DNA of 64,000 bases from Thainema sp966674685 (GCA_966674685.1 CBKWJC010000033.1:1-64000); one strand, 5' to 3'; counted from the first letter of the stretch, positions 28,601 through 37,095 are shown. Notes: generated from the sequence alone by a model not told the origin. Numbers and translations: made by a program.

Positions 28601-28978
28601 TGCGGCCAAGGCATCGGTAATTTGCAGCGCAATGGGTAGAAACTGCTCGACGGACAGAGCTCCTTGCTGCTGAATGCGATCGCGCAGTGAGATACCCACA
28701 AACTCTTCCAGTACCAACATCGGCACTGGATGCGAATGCCAGCCCAGGGTTTTGATCACACCTGGGATTTGAAGTTGGGCTAAAACCGTATATTCGTGCT
28801 TCAGTGATGCGATCGCATTCAAGCTAGGAAATTGATCACTCAGTGTTTTGAGCACCACAGGCTGTTGATCGCAAATGCGAATAGCTCGTAGCAGCCGTGA
28901 GCGATTCCCTTTATAGATTTGCTCAATGATTTGATAATCAGCAAATTGGCCTGCTTGAGCGTTCGAGATGACAGCCAT
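22694..28978 (-). CDS. Giant Ser/Thr kinase - nSTAND ATPase - GAF - PAS - AAA_35 protein
   Basis: 2094 residues. Order: Ser/Thr kinase (~14-280; HRDVKPSNIL, DFGLA, SPEQTGR), nSTAND/AAA ATPase (~310-620; SGYSGIGKSALV Walker A, LVLFLDDLQWVD Walker B), a long TPR-like helical region (~700-1330), GAF (~1355-1520), PAS (~1525-1650), coiled coil (~1645-1700) and a second ATPase of AAA_35 type (~1725-2080; LNARQMGKSSLR Walker A, IFIDEIDSVLS Walker B). Known cyanobacterial relatives (HstK type) usually end in a histidine kinase; here that is replaced by AAA_35. Likely a cytosolic multi-input signalling hub. It is followed 67 bp later by the CHASE kinase on the same strand, possibly as an operon. Confidence 0.88.
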   Translation of the reverse strand: MAVISNAQAGQFADYQIIEQIYKGNRSRLLRAIRICDQQPVVLKTLSDQFPSLNAIASLKHEYTVLAQLQIPGVIKTLGWHSHPVPMLVLEEFVGISLRDRIQQQGALSVEQFLPIALQITDALAALHSAGWFHRDVKPSNILFNPDTGVVKLIDFGLASQLTQESQQLTLNSNLTGTFAYMSPEQTGRMNRVIDYRTDFYSLGVTFYELLSALFPYQAKDALEWVHSHIAKTPLSLTDICPNLPPVIAQIVNKLMAKMAEDRYQHALGLKADLEHCHEQWTQTQQIAHFAIGQVDYSGAFRLPQVLYGRDRETQMLLGTFEQVCGGTAELLLVSGYSGIGKSALVHQIRQPIVQQHGYFVQGKFDQFRRNVPYDAIIQAFQQLIQQLLSESSERLDQWRNTLTTQLGNNAQVIIDVIPDLALIIGAQPAVSVLNPTDAQIRFNQVFQKFVSVFTQQEHPLVLFLDDLQWVDLASLDLIQQIMANPDAHHLFLIGAYRKNEVSAAHPLMLTLEQLRQQQITVNQIILDPLSLEDVQQLVANTLHTSFEQALSLSTLIFSKTLGNAFFSRMLLTSLYHTNQIVFDFSRGCWQWNMEALRQISLTDNVVELMSQRIDQLPQPTREILTLAACMGDRFDLATLSVVSELSPIQAAMRLWSACKAGLIVPLDDAYKIPLVLDEDADPVLFAHADAVKIAYRFGHDRIQQAAYELVPNSAQQQTHLQIGRLMLQQVHQSLGYSIDVAAASFDRLLENDPGEVVFEIVNHLNRATHDITERTEQYQIAALNWLAGHRAKNATAYSSALNYFGCGLAILPDEAWQTHYAIAFALHRDASECTYLCGRFEEAEQLFETTLAHARSVVDQVAIHNIRLVLYDNQGRFVENLRLGGEALRSLDIEWPQAAAETPAILDKELAIYRQQLAQIQIEQLAEMPEMTSLEVQAAMQLLVNMTGPAYFTDPTLVTLVTLKMTNLSMQYGISEWASQGYTFWGAMLAAAFREYESAYAFGTVALALKERYNNRYEVKVLNSFAGHISPWRDHLSKSISLLRQGYRVGSAVGDVFASYIATHLGVQLLMAGTPLEEVSSELLPCLAYVRQRKSEIFIRQLQVYLYWGASLQVGKLTVESSGLEDFSAPATQALFEQHQYGPGLFSLYLVEASAYFFSEQYAQAQARLSMAEPYLPFAGAIPSEAEYFTLLGLTTAALADPADGQLQPQTEATLALCAEKLNHWSVHCEANYRHKALLIAAEQTRLAGDQLAALDLYDQAISAAQEAGFIQYEALANERAAHFWLTSHKPRLARVYLEAAYYGYQRWGAVGKVQDLQQLAADWQLPSLTAAKAASEISLSTSTELTSNLDVDTVIKVSQAIAKEIHLDKLLTTFLAIAFENAGAQLGFLILKDGDRWVIRAKGQVQSAIEVDHNSPIETSDELPLSLIHFVIRTGQGQVIVDAGQSNAFSEDAYFQTYQPKSVLCMPIVQQGQLTGLLYLENNLTSGAFTSERAELLKILSAQIAIALANAKLYENMQANEQRLEQLLEGVPVGVFVVDNKGNPYFMNGAAKAILGKDLMPDIHTRDLSDLYQAYIAGSDQLYPPDQLPIVRAIQGEAVQVDDMEIRRANQVVPLEVSAMPIFDQNGTITYAIAAFQDITERKLVEQQQVEFAQTLSQSNQELQQARDQLAEVNLNLEQKVEARTRDLLDALELLQATKAELEFENALLHDAYTVDTYQYQVGGSLPMDAPTYVVRQADKQLYKALKQGEFCYILNARQMGKSSLRVQMMNRLQQEGMACVAIDLSGLGNNQTTSEQWYAGIAYYLVSGLNLQDQVNLRQWWKTHDILSPVQRLGQFVQEVVLQKISTEIFIFIDEIDSVLSLNFKTDDFFVWLRSCFNRRADEADYRRLNFVLLGVATPGQLIGDKQRTPFNIGHSILLEGFKFHEALPLLQGLTDKAESAQAILKAVLDWTGGQPFLTQKLCALIRQSKEPIAPNQESAWVEDLVQKRVIHNWEAQDDPEHLKTIRVRILIHPSSARRMLKLYQQVLDNPQLPVQENTPHTELLLSGIVTQQAGYLRVTNQIYAQVFNRAWVNKMLKELPCDTKDTIPTG

Positions 28979-29015
28979 AAATCAAACCTGTGCCTCCTCA
29001 CTGATCTAACATTCC

Positions 29016-31313
29016 CTAAATCCATCCCGTCTTCTCCCCCCGAATTTCTTGCTCGTATGGCATACCAAACCGCTGGTTGAGCAAGGCGCGGGCTGTTTGT
29101 AGACCAGAAATCACCGTCGGCTCAATAGCCCCAGCATTAAAGCCATTGCGAATCCAATCTCCTGTCAAATACAAATTCTCAAATCCAGACTCGTCCGCTT
29201 TGAGACGATACTGAGTGCTATCGGGCACCGATAGCACATAGCGTTCAGTCGGATAAATATTGATGCGCCAAAACCTTGAAATTACAAGACGCTCATCTAA
29301 GCCTTGTGGACAATCGGCGGATGTAGCATTAGGCCACAGAGAAGCAATATCGTTCTGCAAAAACTGTTGAATCCGCTGGTCATTGCGAACCTGTTGCTGG
29401 GCGGGAAAGTCATAATTGGTTGCAGATGGAATGCCAGGGTCAAGCATCACCCCAGTAAAATACGCTAAATGATAGGGATAATTTGCCTCCGGCCAGTTTT
29501 CTTTTTCAACTAGGTGAGTCATATCGGCATAGGTATCGAGGGGTTCGACATAGGTACCTACAACCGGTTCCGGCAAGCTGCGCGGCCATCCCATTTGGCC
29601 CAAGTTGGGTTTGAGCCACAGTTGCCCACCTTGGGTGGTTACGGTTTTGACGTGGGTTACCATATTCTGCCATTTGGGACTGATCTGGATCAATTCCTGA
29701 GCGATAAACGGTAACGCTGCCAGCGAAATTCCTAGCACGACCAGATCAAAATCTTGCCCCCGCTGTAGCGTCAGCGCTTGTTCTTTTTCTTGCCAGGGTG
29801 TCCAAAACGATTCGAGATCGATGTTGTTTTCCTTCAGTTCAGCCGCTTGGGCTGGATCAATTTGATCGTAAAAAGGCTGATTGGGCCAGCTCACCACCCG
29901 TTTGACCGAGAACAGGGGATCATAGCCTTTAGCCTCATCTTTGAGCGCTACCTGACGGTTCACGCTAATCCGCTCAATTGCTGTTTGCTCAGCATTGAGA
30001 TGCAATCCGGTAATGCGATGGAAAAACTTAAACTTGACCCCCCGGCGCTTAAGCACTTCGTAGAGAGGTGCAAAGATAGTATCGCCCATGCCAGCTTGCA
30101 TCTTCCACATGATCGAGCCGTTGTAGCGAAAATAGATATTGATGACTACTCGTAGCGCCACTCCAGCCGCCAGTCGAGGTTTGCGGATGTCACCCTCTAA
30201 ATAGCCATAGACCAAATCGTATATCGACCGCACCATTGGCGATTGAGCCGTTTCGTCCCATAAGCCATACTGTTTCAACCACTCCGTAAATTCGTAGCGA
30301 TCGAGATCATCCAGGGATGGTTTAAACAACAGCCCCTCTGCCAGCACGGCCCGAAGACTACTGACCCCAAAGTTGATCATCAACAAATCGCGCCGAGTCT
30401 TCTCATTGCCTCTCAGGTCTTTGGCCAGCAGGTCGTACCATTTTTGCTCTAGCTGGTCGTGAAACTGCTCTAACAATTTCATCAGCGCTGTATGATGCTC
30501 TCGCAAGTGGTGTTTAGGATTGTCCGGCAAATTTTGCGCCAGGTGATGTGCCAAACTGAGGTGAATCCCTTCAGAACTCAGATCTAAGGTTTGAGCTGCT
30601 TGAACGAGATGACCAAACAGATCCGTACTGCGATCGCACCACTGCTGGGGATCATTGACCAACGAATCCACCAATCGATGAGTACCACTGACAAAGACGG
30701 CACCCGCTGCCAAGCCAAAAGCCTCTAGATTTTGCCACAGTTGCTCAAATAGCGCTTCTACTGCACATCGATCCGGACTCGGAGAACTGCCCAAGACATC
30801 GGATTCGTTCCACACCTGATAGGTGAGCCGCAACGCTGCTACTACGTGATCCCACATCGTCGTGGGAGAGCGATCGTTTTCCCAAGGTTTTAGTTCATTG
30901 GTCGGAAAATTCATCACCCAGTCATGCCATTGGTCATTGGCATAGTCTTCTAACACAATCAAATTGTGCGGCTTAAACGCATCTTCGACGGAGGTAAAGG
31001 CCCGTCCAGTGGGCTGATCCTTACTCAGCTCGGCATAACACTGCTTCATGAGCCGGAATGCATTTTCATAAAAGCCAAAGAAGATATGCAGGCCATGCTC
31101 TTCAATTCTGTAATTGGGTTCCTGATCTGGATGCTCAGGATTAGGAGTGATATCGCGTCCACTAGCACCTTTGCCCCCCAACCGCCAGCCCAACTGATAC
31201 ACGGTGATATCGTATTTGGCGACCCAGTCTGGTTGGCTCGTTAATTCGAACACTGTCGCCAGCGATCCCATCCCGCCACCAAGTACAGCAATCTTTTGCG
31301 GTTGATTATGCAT
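29016..31313 (-). CDS. FAD-dependent amine oxidase/desaturase-like oxidoreductase
   Basis: 765 residues from ATG 31313 (a TTG three codons upstream is possible). An N-terminal Rossmann fold, KIAVLGGGMGSLATVFELT, is followed by YQLGWRLGGKGASGRD, a flavin-binding pattern of the carotenoid-desaturase/amine-oxidase group. The C-terminus LYLTGDWIRNGFNAGAIEP binds FAD and is also typical. The middle (~200-420) is an unusually long helical insert. Substrate unknown; members include enzymes of carotenoid, squalene and polyketide routes. It is 250 bp from the next minus-strand gene, an acetoacetate-decarboxylase-like protein, with an M3 repeat between. Confidence 0.78.
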   Translation of the reverse strand: MHNQPQKIAVLGGGMGSLATVFELTSQPDWVAKYDITVYQLGWRLGGKGASGRDITPNPEHPDQEPNYRIEEHGLHIFFGFYENAFRLMKQCYAELSKDQPTGRAFTSVEDAFKPHNLIVLEDYANDQWHDWVMNFPTNELKPWENDRSPTTMWDHVVAALRLTYQVWNESDVLGSSPSPDRCAVEALFEQLWQNLEAFGLAAGAVFVSGTHRLVDSLVNDPQQWCDRSTDLFGHLVQAAQTLDLSSEGIHLSLAHHLAQNLPDNPKHHLREHHTALMKLLEQFHDQLEQKWYDLLAKDLRGNEKTRRDLLMINFGVSSLRAVLAEGLLFKPSLDDLDRYEFTEWLKQYGLWDETAQSPMVRSIYDLVYGYLEGDIRKPRLAAGVALRVVINIYFRYNGSIMWKMQAGMGDTIFAPLYEVLKRRGVKFKFFHRITGLHLNAEQTAIERISVNRQVALKDEAKGYDPLFSVKRVVSWPNQPFYDQIDPAQAAELKENNIDLESFWTPWQEKEQALTLQRGQDFDLVVLGISLAALPFIAQELIQISPKWQNMVTHVKTVTTQGGQLWLKPNLGQMGWPRSLPEPVVGTYVEPLDTYADMTHLVEKENWPEANYPYHLAYFTGVMLDPGIPSATNYDFPAQQQVRNDQRIQQFLQNDIASLWPNATSADCPQGLDERLVISRFWRINIYPTERYVLSVPDSTQYRLKADESGFENLYLTGDWIRNGFNAGAIEPTVISGLQTARALLNQRFGMPYEQEIRGEKTGWI

Positions 31314-31474
31314 AGGAGTCAAAGTTGTTATAGATTCACGTAGGGTTTAACTAAGCGTTTAATACCATTTTTCTTTGATAGCACTATAGATTTGTTTAGA
31401 TCTGTTTAATGGATATCAGAGCCGTGGAGCTTTCATCCGTCGCTGTGATTCAAAGAATTAGTTATATGACTGAG

Positions 31475-31553
31475 GATTGCTGATTTTAAGTATGAATTGT
31501 GATGTGGGGGCGCTGCCCCCACATCACAATTCATACCCCGATTAAGCAACGCC
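31475..31553. mobile_element. MITE-like element, family M3 (copy 2, inverted)
   Basis: Reverse orientation to 16757-16832. A perfect hairpin, AATTGTGATGTGGGGGC facing its complement, is bounded by GATTTTAAG and CGATTAAGCAACGCC. It lies in the spacer 31314-31573, which otherwise shows no gene. Confidence 0.75.
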
Positions 31554-31573
31554 GATGACTGAATGGGAATCTC

Positions 31574-32623
31574 TTAAACTGTTCTCACGACTTCTTTACC
31601 ATTTCCCAGGGTGAAATCAAACTCTGTCCAGAGCGCCAGTTTCACTGTAGGGGTCGTGTCGCTCAAGCCTAAATCGTCTGCAAGCGGGTGACTGGCATAG
31701 CTTTGGATATCAGCACAAAAGTCGCCTTTGAGCCAGCCGCCACCGCGAAACTGTACCAAGTGCGAACTCGCTTCTGTAATAGCCTGATAGCAGGGTCGAT
31801 TGGCTGACTCAATTGAGCGGAACTGCTTCAAAAAAACCTGCGGCACCGATGCAGTCAAGAGCGAGTGCAACAGATGCAGGGGCAACCCTAACCCCGGCAG
31901 CACCATCTTTAGGTCTGCCCCAAATGCCGCCTGCATCAGATCGTGACGCAAATCATGATGGGTGCGCCAATGTGCGGTAGCGCGGATCTCGCTGCCTGGT
32001 TTTGGCTCAATGCGAATCACGCTGCATCGCTGTGCGCCAGTTGCGGGGGTAAACGTGGGTATTACCGAGGCTTCTAGCTGAAAGCAATCGGCTGATTGGG
32101 GCGAGGTGGGCAACTTGATCCAACCCCACTGCTTAGGGTACCCGTAGATTTCGCGACCCCCGACCATCGCAAAGGAACTATCGACAAACACATAGGGGTT
32201 GAACCAGGCCAAATGATCAATCCAAAATAAAGGCCCGAGCTGGTAACCAGCCATCGTCAGCACCCAGAACATGACCTCATGCTCACCCACAAAGCCGTTG
32301 TTCTGGGCGGCGGGTGCTTGCGATCGCAATTCTGGATTATCGCCAAAGGTGAGCATCACATAGTGGGTCACAGGTCGATAGTGCAAGCGGGGTAGCCCAA
32401 AATTAGGCGTTAAGGTATTGAAGGTGCGATCGCACAGTCCCTGCAAATGGCTTAATGATCCTTCAAGCAAAAAACCATACAACCGAGAATGCTGACTTAA
32501 GGTTGGCTGCGGATACGACTGCTCTCCCCCTCGATTTACGTAAGTTGCCGACCCACAGCAACGCGACCCATCTCTAAACAGGCACGGATACCTGGGCAAC
32601 GAATATAACCAATCTGTCAGCAT
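31574..32623 (-). CDS. Acetoacetate decarboxylase-family protein
   Basis: 349 residues. The segment MVGGREIYGYPKQWGWIKL matches the acetoacetate decarboxylase active-site region, in which a Lys after 'GYPK' forms the Schiff base with the substrate. A preceding EVMFWVLTMAG..LGPLFWID region is also seen in family relatives. Many such proteins are not true acetoacetate decarboxylases but act on other keto acids or as aldolase-dehydratases. It probably pairs with the flavin oxidoreductase downstream on the same strand. The N-terminus has a Cys pair in SRCCGSA. Confidence 0.75.
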   Translation of the reverse strand: MLTDWLYSLPRYPCLFRDGSRCCGSATYVNRGGEQSYPQPTLSQHSRLYGFLLEGSLSHLQGLCDRTFNTLTPNFGLPRLHYRPVTHYVMLTFGDNPELRSQAPAAQNNGFVGEHEVMFWVLTMAGYQLGPLFWIDHLAWFNPYVFVDSSFAMVGGREIYGYPKQWGWIKLPTSPQSADCFQLEASVIPTFTPATGAQRCSVIRIEPKPGSEIRATAHWRTHHDLRHDLMQAAFGADLKMVLPGLGLPLHLLHSLLTASVPQVFLKQFRSIESANRPCYQAITEASSHLVQFRGGGWLKGDFCADIQSYASHPLADDLGLSDTTPTVKLALWTEFDFTLGNGKEVVRTV

Positions 32624-33130
32624 GGAAACTCCTCTCCAGATCTATAAAACTGGGGCTTGTTAACACGTTGTACAACACCTCGTCAGCTTATACAGACCCG
32701 TAACAGATGTTAGTTAAAAATATTCATGAGTTTTAATTATGAGCAAATCTTCCCGATTTCTTCCCGATTTCTTCTCGAAAAATTGCTGGGCTAATTCGTA
32801 AATTGACACCTAATCTTTAAGACTGAAGCGATATCTAAAAATTGTAGCCTTTTTTACGAAATTGCGATCAATCTTTTCAAATTTCTGATTTTTAAACTGC
32901 GATCGCAGATGACTTTTCATCCTAATTGACTGACCAAACTTGAGTAGGCTGACTCTGCCGTAGGTGGGGTATAGTCCCACGGGCAGGGCTACGCTAAAGC
33001 GATAGCGTCACCTAACAAAATGCTGGCTGGTGTTGGGTTTCACTACTTCAACCAACCTACGAGCGGATCTTTTACTAGTCAATCGGATTCTTTGTCTAGC
33101 TGTTACTTCTAGCTGTTACTTCTAACCACC
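32624..33130. other. Spacer before the oligopeptide transporter
   Basis: 507 bp without a convincing gene. It holds two CTTCCCGATTTCTTC-like direct repeats near 32748-32775, GTAGGTGGGG..CCCAC and AGCGATAGCGTCACC motifs near 32960-33010, and a relative of the 'GTTGGGTTTC..CAACC' repeat near 33032-33062. The transporter promoter must lie here, but I see no clear -35/-10 pair. Confidence 0.5.
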
Positions 33131-34822
33131 ATGAAACGTAGACGCTTAATTCAAACCGGAATGGGATTTGCTGCTGGCATGACGCTGGCCAGTGGTCTAA
33201 AAGCCTGTAGCAGTTCGCCTTCTTCGACTGCTGTCACCTCTTCTGCGGCTGGCTCTAGTAGCGGTGCAGCTGCAAACACCGATGCCACACTGACCGTCGT
33301 ACAGGGCGGCGGTTTTCCCAACAGCTTAGACCTACATCGGGTCGGCACCAATCGCCCAGCCTACGGCATTTCCTGGGCTATCTACGATCGCCTGATCACT
33401 TTTGGTAAAAAGACTCTGCCCGATGGTTCAGTGTCCTACGACTACACGGTTTTAGAGCCAGAGCTGGCCGAAAGCTGGGAAATGGCAGAAGATGGCATGT
33501 CCGTTACCTTCAAATTGCGCCCGGATGCCACGTTCCATGACGGCACGCCTGTTACTGCCAATGACGTGAAGTGGTCATACGACCGAGCTGTGTCTATCGG
33601 TGGCTTCCCAACCTTCCAGATGAAAGCGGGTGCGTTGGAAAATCCGGATCAGTTTGAAGCCGTTGACGATTCTACTTTCCGGGTCAATTTCCTCCGGCCT
33701 GACAAGCTGACCATGATTGACATGGCAGTACCAATTCCGGTAATCATTAACGCCAAGCTGGTGGAGCCGCATCTGACAGAAGCCGATCCCTGGGGCGCTG
33801 AGTGGTTAAACAACAATGACGCTGGCAGCGGCGCGTACATGATTAAAGAGTACAAGCCCAACGAGCGCATTGTCCTAGAGCGGTTTGAAGACTGGAAATC
33901 CGGGCCGTTACCTGCCGTCAAAGAAGTTATCGTCCTGAACGTGCCAGAAGCGGGCAATCGTCGCGCCCTGCTAGAACGAGGCGATATCGACGTGAATTTT
34001 GACCTATCTGAAAAAGATCAGAAAGAACTGAGCACTGTCGATAACTTCACCGTTGTTTCCACGCCAATTGAGAACTGCCTCTACTCAGTGGACATGCACA
34101 CGAATCCGCAGCTCAAGGGAGCCGACAATCCCTTTGCCGATGTGAAGGTGCGGCAGGCGGTATCTTACGCCATTCCCTATGACGCGATTATGGGAACGGC
34201 CATGTATGGTCAAGCGGTGCCCATGTACGGCACGGGCAAAATGAAGCCAGATTCAACAGCGTGGCCTCAGCCCAGTCCCTACAAAACTGATATGGAGCAG
34301 GCTAAAGCGCTGATGGCTGAATCGGGCTATGCCGATGGCTTTGAAACCACCCTGGCCTTCGATATGGGCACAAAGGAATGGGGTGAACCAGCCGCCGTTC
34401 TAATTCAAGAAGCACTGGCTGAATTAGGCATCACGGTCAGCCTTGAGAAGGTACCCAGCGCCAACTTCCGCTCTGTGCTAGTGGAAAAGAGCCGCCCCAT
34501 GATTATCAACAATTTCGGCGGCTGGCTGAACTACCCCGATTACTTCTTCTTCTACGCCTATCACGGCCAGGATGCCACGTTTAACGGTAGCTCCTACAAG
34601 AATCCGGAAATGGACAAGAAAATCGAAGCCGCCTTGGCTTCGGAACCCGGTCAGCCAGAATACGAAGAGAACGTCAAAGGCTTCATTGAAATGGCCTGGC
34701 AGGAAATGCCCCGCGTGCCGCTGGTGCAGCCGCAGTTAGGCGTTGCCATGCAGCCCAGCGTGACGGGGTATCAGTATTGGTTCCATCGTCAGTTGGATTT
34801 TCGTCAGTTGCAGAAAGCGTAG
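33131..34822 (+). CDS. Oligopeptide ABC transporter, substrate-binding protein
   Basis: 563 residues, SBP_bac_5 (DppA/OppA) family. The N-terminus MKRRRLIQTGMGFAAGMTLA then SGLKAC suggests a lipoprotein anchored at Cys26, with twin-arginine-like basic residues; a Ser/Ala-rich linker follows. LAESWEMAEDGMSVTFKLRP and FHDGTPVTANDVKWSYDR are family hallmarks. It captures peptides or other ligands in the periplasm for the permeases encoded next. First gene of a transporter series interrupted by repeat-rich spacers. Confidence 0.9.
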   Translation: MKRRRLIQTGMGFAAGMTLASGLKACSSSPSSTAVTSSAAGSSSGAAANTDATLTVVQGGGFPNSLDLHRVGTNRPAYGISWAIYDRLITFGKKTLPDGSVSYDYTVLEPELAESWEMAEDGMSVTFKLRPDATFHDGTPVTANDVKWSYDRAVSIGGFPTFQMKAGALENPDQFEAVDDSTFRVNFLRPDKLTMIDMAVPIPVIINAKLVEPHLTEADPWGAEWLNNNDAGSGAYMIKEYKPNERIVLERFEDWKSGPLPAVKEVIVLNVPEAGNRRALLERGDIDVNFDLSEKDQKELSTVDNFTVVSTPIENCLYSVDMHTNPQLKGADNPFADVKVRQAVSYAIPYDAIMGTAMYGQAVPMYGTGKMKPDSTAWPQPSPYKTDMEQAKALMAESGYADGFETTLAFDMGTKEWGEPAAVLIQEALAELGITVSLEKVPSANFRSVLVEKSRPMIINNFGGWLNYPDYFFFYAYHGQDATFNGSSYKNPEMDKKIEAALASEPGQPEYEENVKGFIEMAWQEMPRVPLVQPQLGVAMQPSVTGYQYWFHRQLDFRQLQKA

Positions 34823-34988
34823 TTGGGCAGGGGAGAGGGGGAGCAAGGGGGCAGGGGGGCAAGGGAGTATTCTGTGCCTAGACACTAAAGCTCATGATTC
34901 AAAAGCTCCGTCGCCCCTAAAGCTCCCTTACTCCCCTACCCCGTCGCCCCCTTGCTCCATCCTTCCCACCATTCTGATAGACAAATCA
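34823..34988. repeat. G-rich arm / C-rich arm repeat spacer
   Basis: A G-rich arm (GGGGAGAGGGGGAGCAAGGG type, ~34826-34868) faces a C-rich arm (CCCCTAAAGCTCCCTTACTC to CGCCCCCTTGCTCC, ~34914-34958), able to form a long hairpin. Similar spacers recur at 36857-37060 and 38603-38754, so each transporter gene gap carries the same repeat. Confidence 0.7.
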
Positions 34989-36014
34989 ATGGCAAACTCT
35001 ACCGGAAAGATTATCGGACAACGCATTCTCGGTGCGATTCCTAGCGTGATTGGCGTTGTTGTCGTCACGTTCCTGCTAACGCGAGCCTTACCGGGCGATC
35101 CGGCGGCGTTTTTCGCAGGGCCAGCGGCGACAGCAGATGCCATTGAAGAAGTTCGCGTTTCACTGGGGTTAGACAAGAGCCTGTTTGAGCAGTTCTTCCT
35201 TTATCTGGGTGACTTAGTGCGCGGTGATCTGGGTACATCTCTGACCACTGGGCAAACGGTTGTGTACGACTTAATCACCCGTTTACCTGCATCCCTAGAG
35301 CTAACGCTGGCGGGATTAGTATTTGCGATCGCACTTGCTCTGCCACTCGGTATTCTGGCAGCGACCAAGCCAAACTCCTGGATTGACCACGGCGTTAGGC
35401 TCCTGGCTACGGCGGGAGTATCGCTGCCGACGTTCTTTACTGGACTATTCCTGGTTTACATCCTGTACTACCTAATCGGCTTAGTACCCGCACCTCTAGG
35501 ACGTTTAGACATCCTCTACAGTCCACCGCCGCAGATTACCGGATTCTACCTGATTGACAGCTTACTAGCAGGCGACCTGGACTTGTTTTTTGCATCGGCA
35601 TCGCAGCTTTTCCTACCCGCAGTGACGCTGGGACTATTTGCCCTGGCTCCACTGGCACGGGTAACCAGAGCTTCCATGCTTGGTATGCTGTCGAGTGACT
35701 TTATCCGCACCGCTCGCGCTAGCGGCTTGCCGCCGCGCCAAGTCCTCTTCGGCTATGCATTTCGCAATGCCCTGCTGCCCGTAATTACCACCTTGGGCGT
35801 TGTCTTCTCTTTTCTATTGGGGGCCAACATCCTGGTCGAGAAGGTGTTTGCTTGGCCTGGTATCGGCTCCTACGCGGTTGAAGCCCTGGTCGCGTCAGAC
35901 TATGCGCCCATTCAGGGGTTCATTCTGACGATGGCTTTACTTTACGTGGTGCTGAACCTGCTGATTGACCTGCTGTACGTCGTCATTGATCCACGCGCAG
36001 GAGTCGAATCATGA
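34989..36014 (+). CDS. Oligopeptide ABC transporter permease (DppB/OppB type)
   Basis: 341 residues with six predicted membrane helices. The N-terminus ILGAIPSVIGVVVVTFLLTR and LPGDPA are typical of DppB; the conserved EAA loop is RTARASGLPPRQVLFGYAFRNALLPV. It forms half of the inner-membrane channel. Its stop overlaps the next permease start (ATGA at 36011-36014), so the two subunits are translationally coupled. Confidence 0.92.
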   Translation: MANSTGKIIGQRILGAIPSVIGVVVVTFLLTRALPGDPAAFFAGPAATADAIEEVRVSLGLDKSLFEQFFLYLGDLVRGDLGTSLTTGQTVVYDLITRLPASLELTLAGLVFAIALALPLGILAATKPNSWIDHGVRLLATAGVSLPTFFTGLFLVYILYYLIGLVPAPLGRLDILYSPPPQITGFYLIDSLLAGDLDLFFASASQLFLPAVTLGLFALAPLARVTRASMLGMLSSDFIRTARASGLPPRQVLFGYAFRNALLPVITTLGVVFSFLLGANILVEKVFAWPGIGSYAVEALVASDYAPIQGFILTMALLYVVLNLLIDLLYVVIDPRAGVES

Positions 36015-36856
36015 CCACAACCCTGCAACATACCCGCTACGTGATTGGCGAAAACCTAATCACCTTCGGCGCTTTCGCCCTGTTCCTACTGTTCGTACTG
36101 TTTGCCATTTTTGGAACTGCGATCGCACCCTATGATCCCCTAGCCAGTAACGCCGCTGTCGCGCTCCAGCCACCTTCCGCCGCGCACTGGTTTGGCACCG
36201 ACCAACTGGGACGTGACATTCTCAGCCGCGTAATTGTAGCCACTCGGCTCGATTTAGGCATTGCCGTTCTAGCTGTTGCCCTCTCCTTCATTGCTGGCAG
36301 TGCATTGGGCACCTGTGCAGGTTACTTTGGTGGCTGGTGCGATCGCATTATTTCGCGCGGCATTGATACGCTGATGGCTTTCCCACTCTTTGTTCTAGCA
36401 ATGGGGCTAGTGGCCGCACTGGGCAATACCGTCACGAATATTATCTACGCTACAGCTATCATCAACCTGCCGCTGTACACGCGAGTAATCCGCTCAGAAG
36501 TGTTAGTTCGCCGCGAAGCTGGCTTTGTGGAAGCCGCTCGTCTCACGGGTAACAGCGAATGGCGGATCATGGCTCGGCACCTTTTCCCTAATGTCCTACC
36601 CGTGATGATGGTGCATGTATCGCTCAACATGGGCTGGGCCATTCTCAACGCCGCAGGTCTATCCTTCATTGGGCTTGGGGTGCAACCGCCCACCGCCGAA
36701 TGGGGCATCATGGTCGCTGAAGGCGCAACCTATATCGTTTCAGGCGAATGGTGGTTAGCACTGTTTCCTGGTGCGGTGCTAATGCTGGCTGTGTTCTGCT
36801 TTAACTTACTCGGAGACGGTTTACGGGATTTGATTGATCCAAGGATGAGAACGTAG
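36011..36856 (+). CDS. Oligopeptide ABC transporter permease (DppC/OppC type)
   Basis: 281 residues with six membrane helices. Features: the N-terminal APYDPLASN region, HWFGTDQLGRDILSRVI shared by DppC proteins, and the EAA loop VEAARLTGNSEWRIMARHLFPNVLP. Second half of the peptide channel, coupled to the preceding permease by a 4-bp overlap. The two ATPases of the system come only after a 700-bp gap holding repeats and a gene on the other strand. Confidence 0.92.
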   Translation: MTTTLQHTRYVIGENLITFGAFALFLLFVLFAIFGTAIAPYDPLASNAAVALQPPSAAHWFGTDQLGRDILSRVIVATRLDLGIAVLAVALSFIAGSALGTCAGYFGGWCDRIISRGIDTLMAFPLFVLAMGLVAALGNTVTNIIYATAIINLPLYTRVIRSEVLVRREAGFVEAARLTGNSEWRIMARHLFPNVLPVMMVHVSLNMGWAILNAAGLSFIGLGVQPPTAEWGIMVAEGATYIVSGEWWLALFPGAVLMLAVFCFNLLGDGLRDLIDPRMRT

Positions 36857-37095
36857 GGGGGCAGGGGGGCAGGGGAGCAGAGGAGCTTTAGGAGCAGCGG
36901 AGCTTTAGCAATTGCGGAGATTGTAACAATCTACGAAATAAATAATCCCTCTCCCTTGCTCCCTTGCTCCCCCTCTCCCTTGCTCCCTTGCTCCCCCTCT
37001 CCCTTGCTCCCCCTCTCCCTTGCTCCCCCTCTCCCTTGCTCCCCCTCTCCCCCTCTCCTCTTACTCAAACAGCAACAACTCAAAGAAAAAGCCCA
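36857..37095. repeat. G-rich/C-rich repeat with tandem 'CCCTTGCTCCCCCTCT' units
   Basis: A G-rich arm (36857-36910) and a C-rich tract at 36950-37055 made of at least five imperfect tandem units of CCCTTGCTCCCCCTCT. Arms are complementary. No gene. More of the C-rich unit occurs at 37515-37560, before the first ATPase gene. Confidence 0.75.

Noticed and set aside
36950..37060. Possible CRISPR or satellite array in the C-rich tandem repeats
   Set aside because: Units are short, contiguous and imperfect, without unique spacers; simple sequence repeats.
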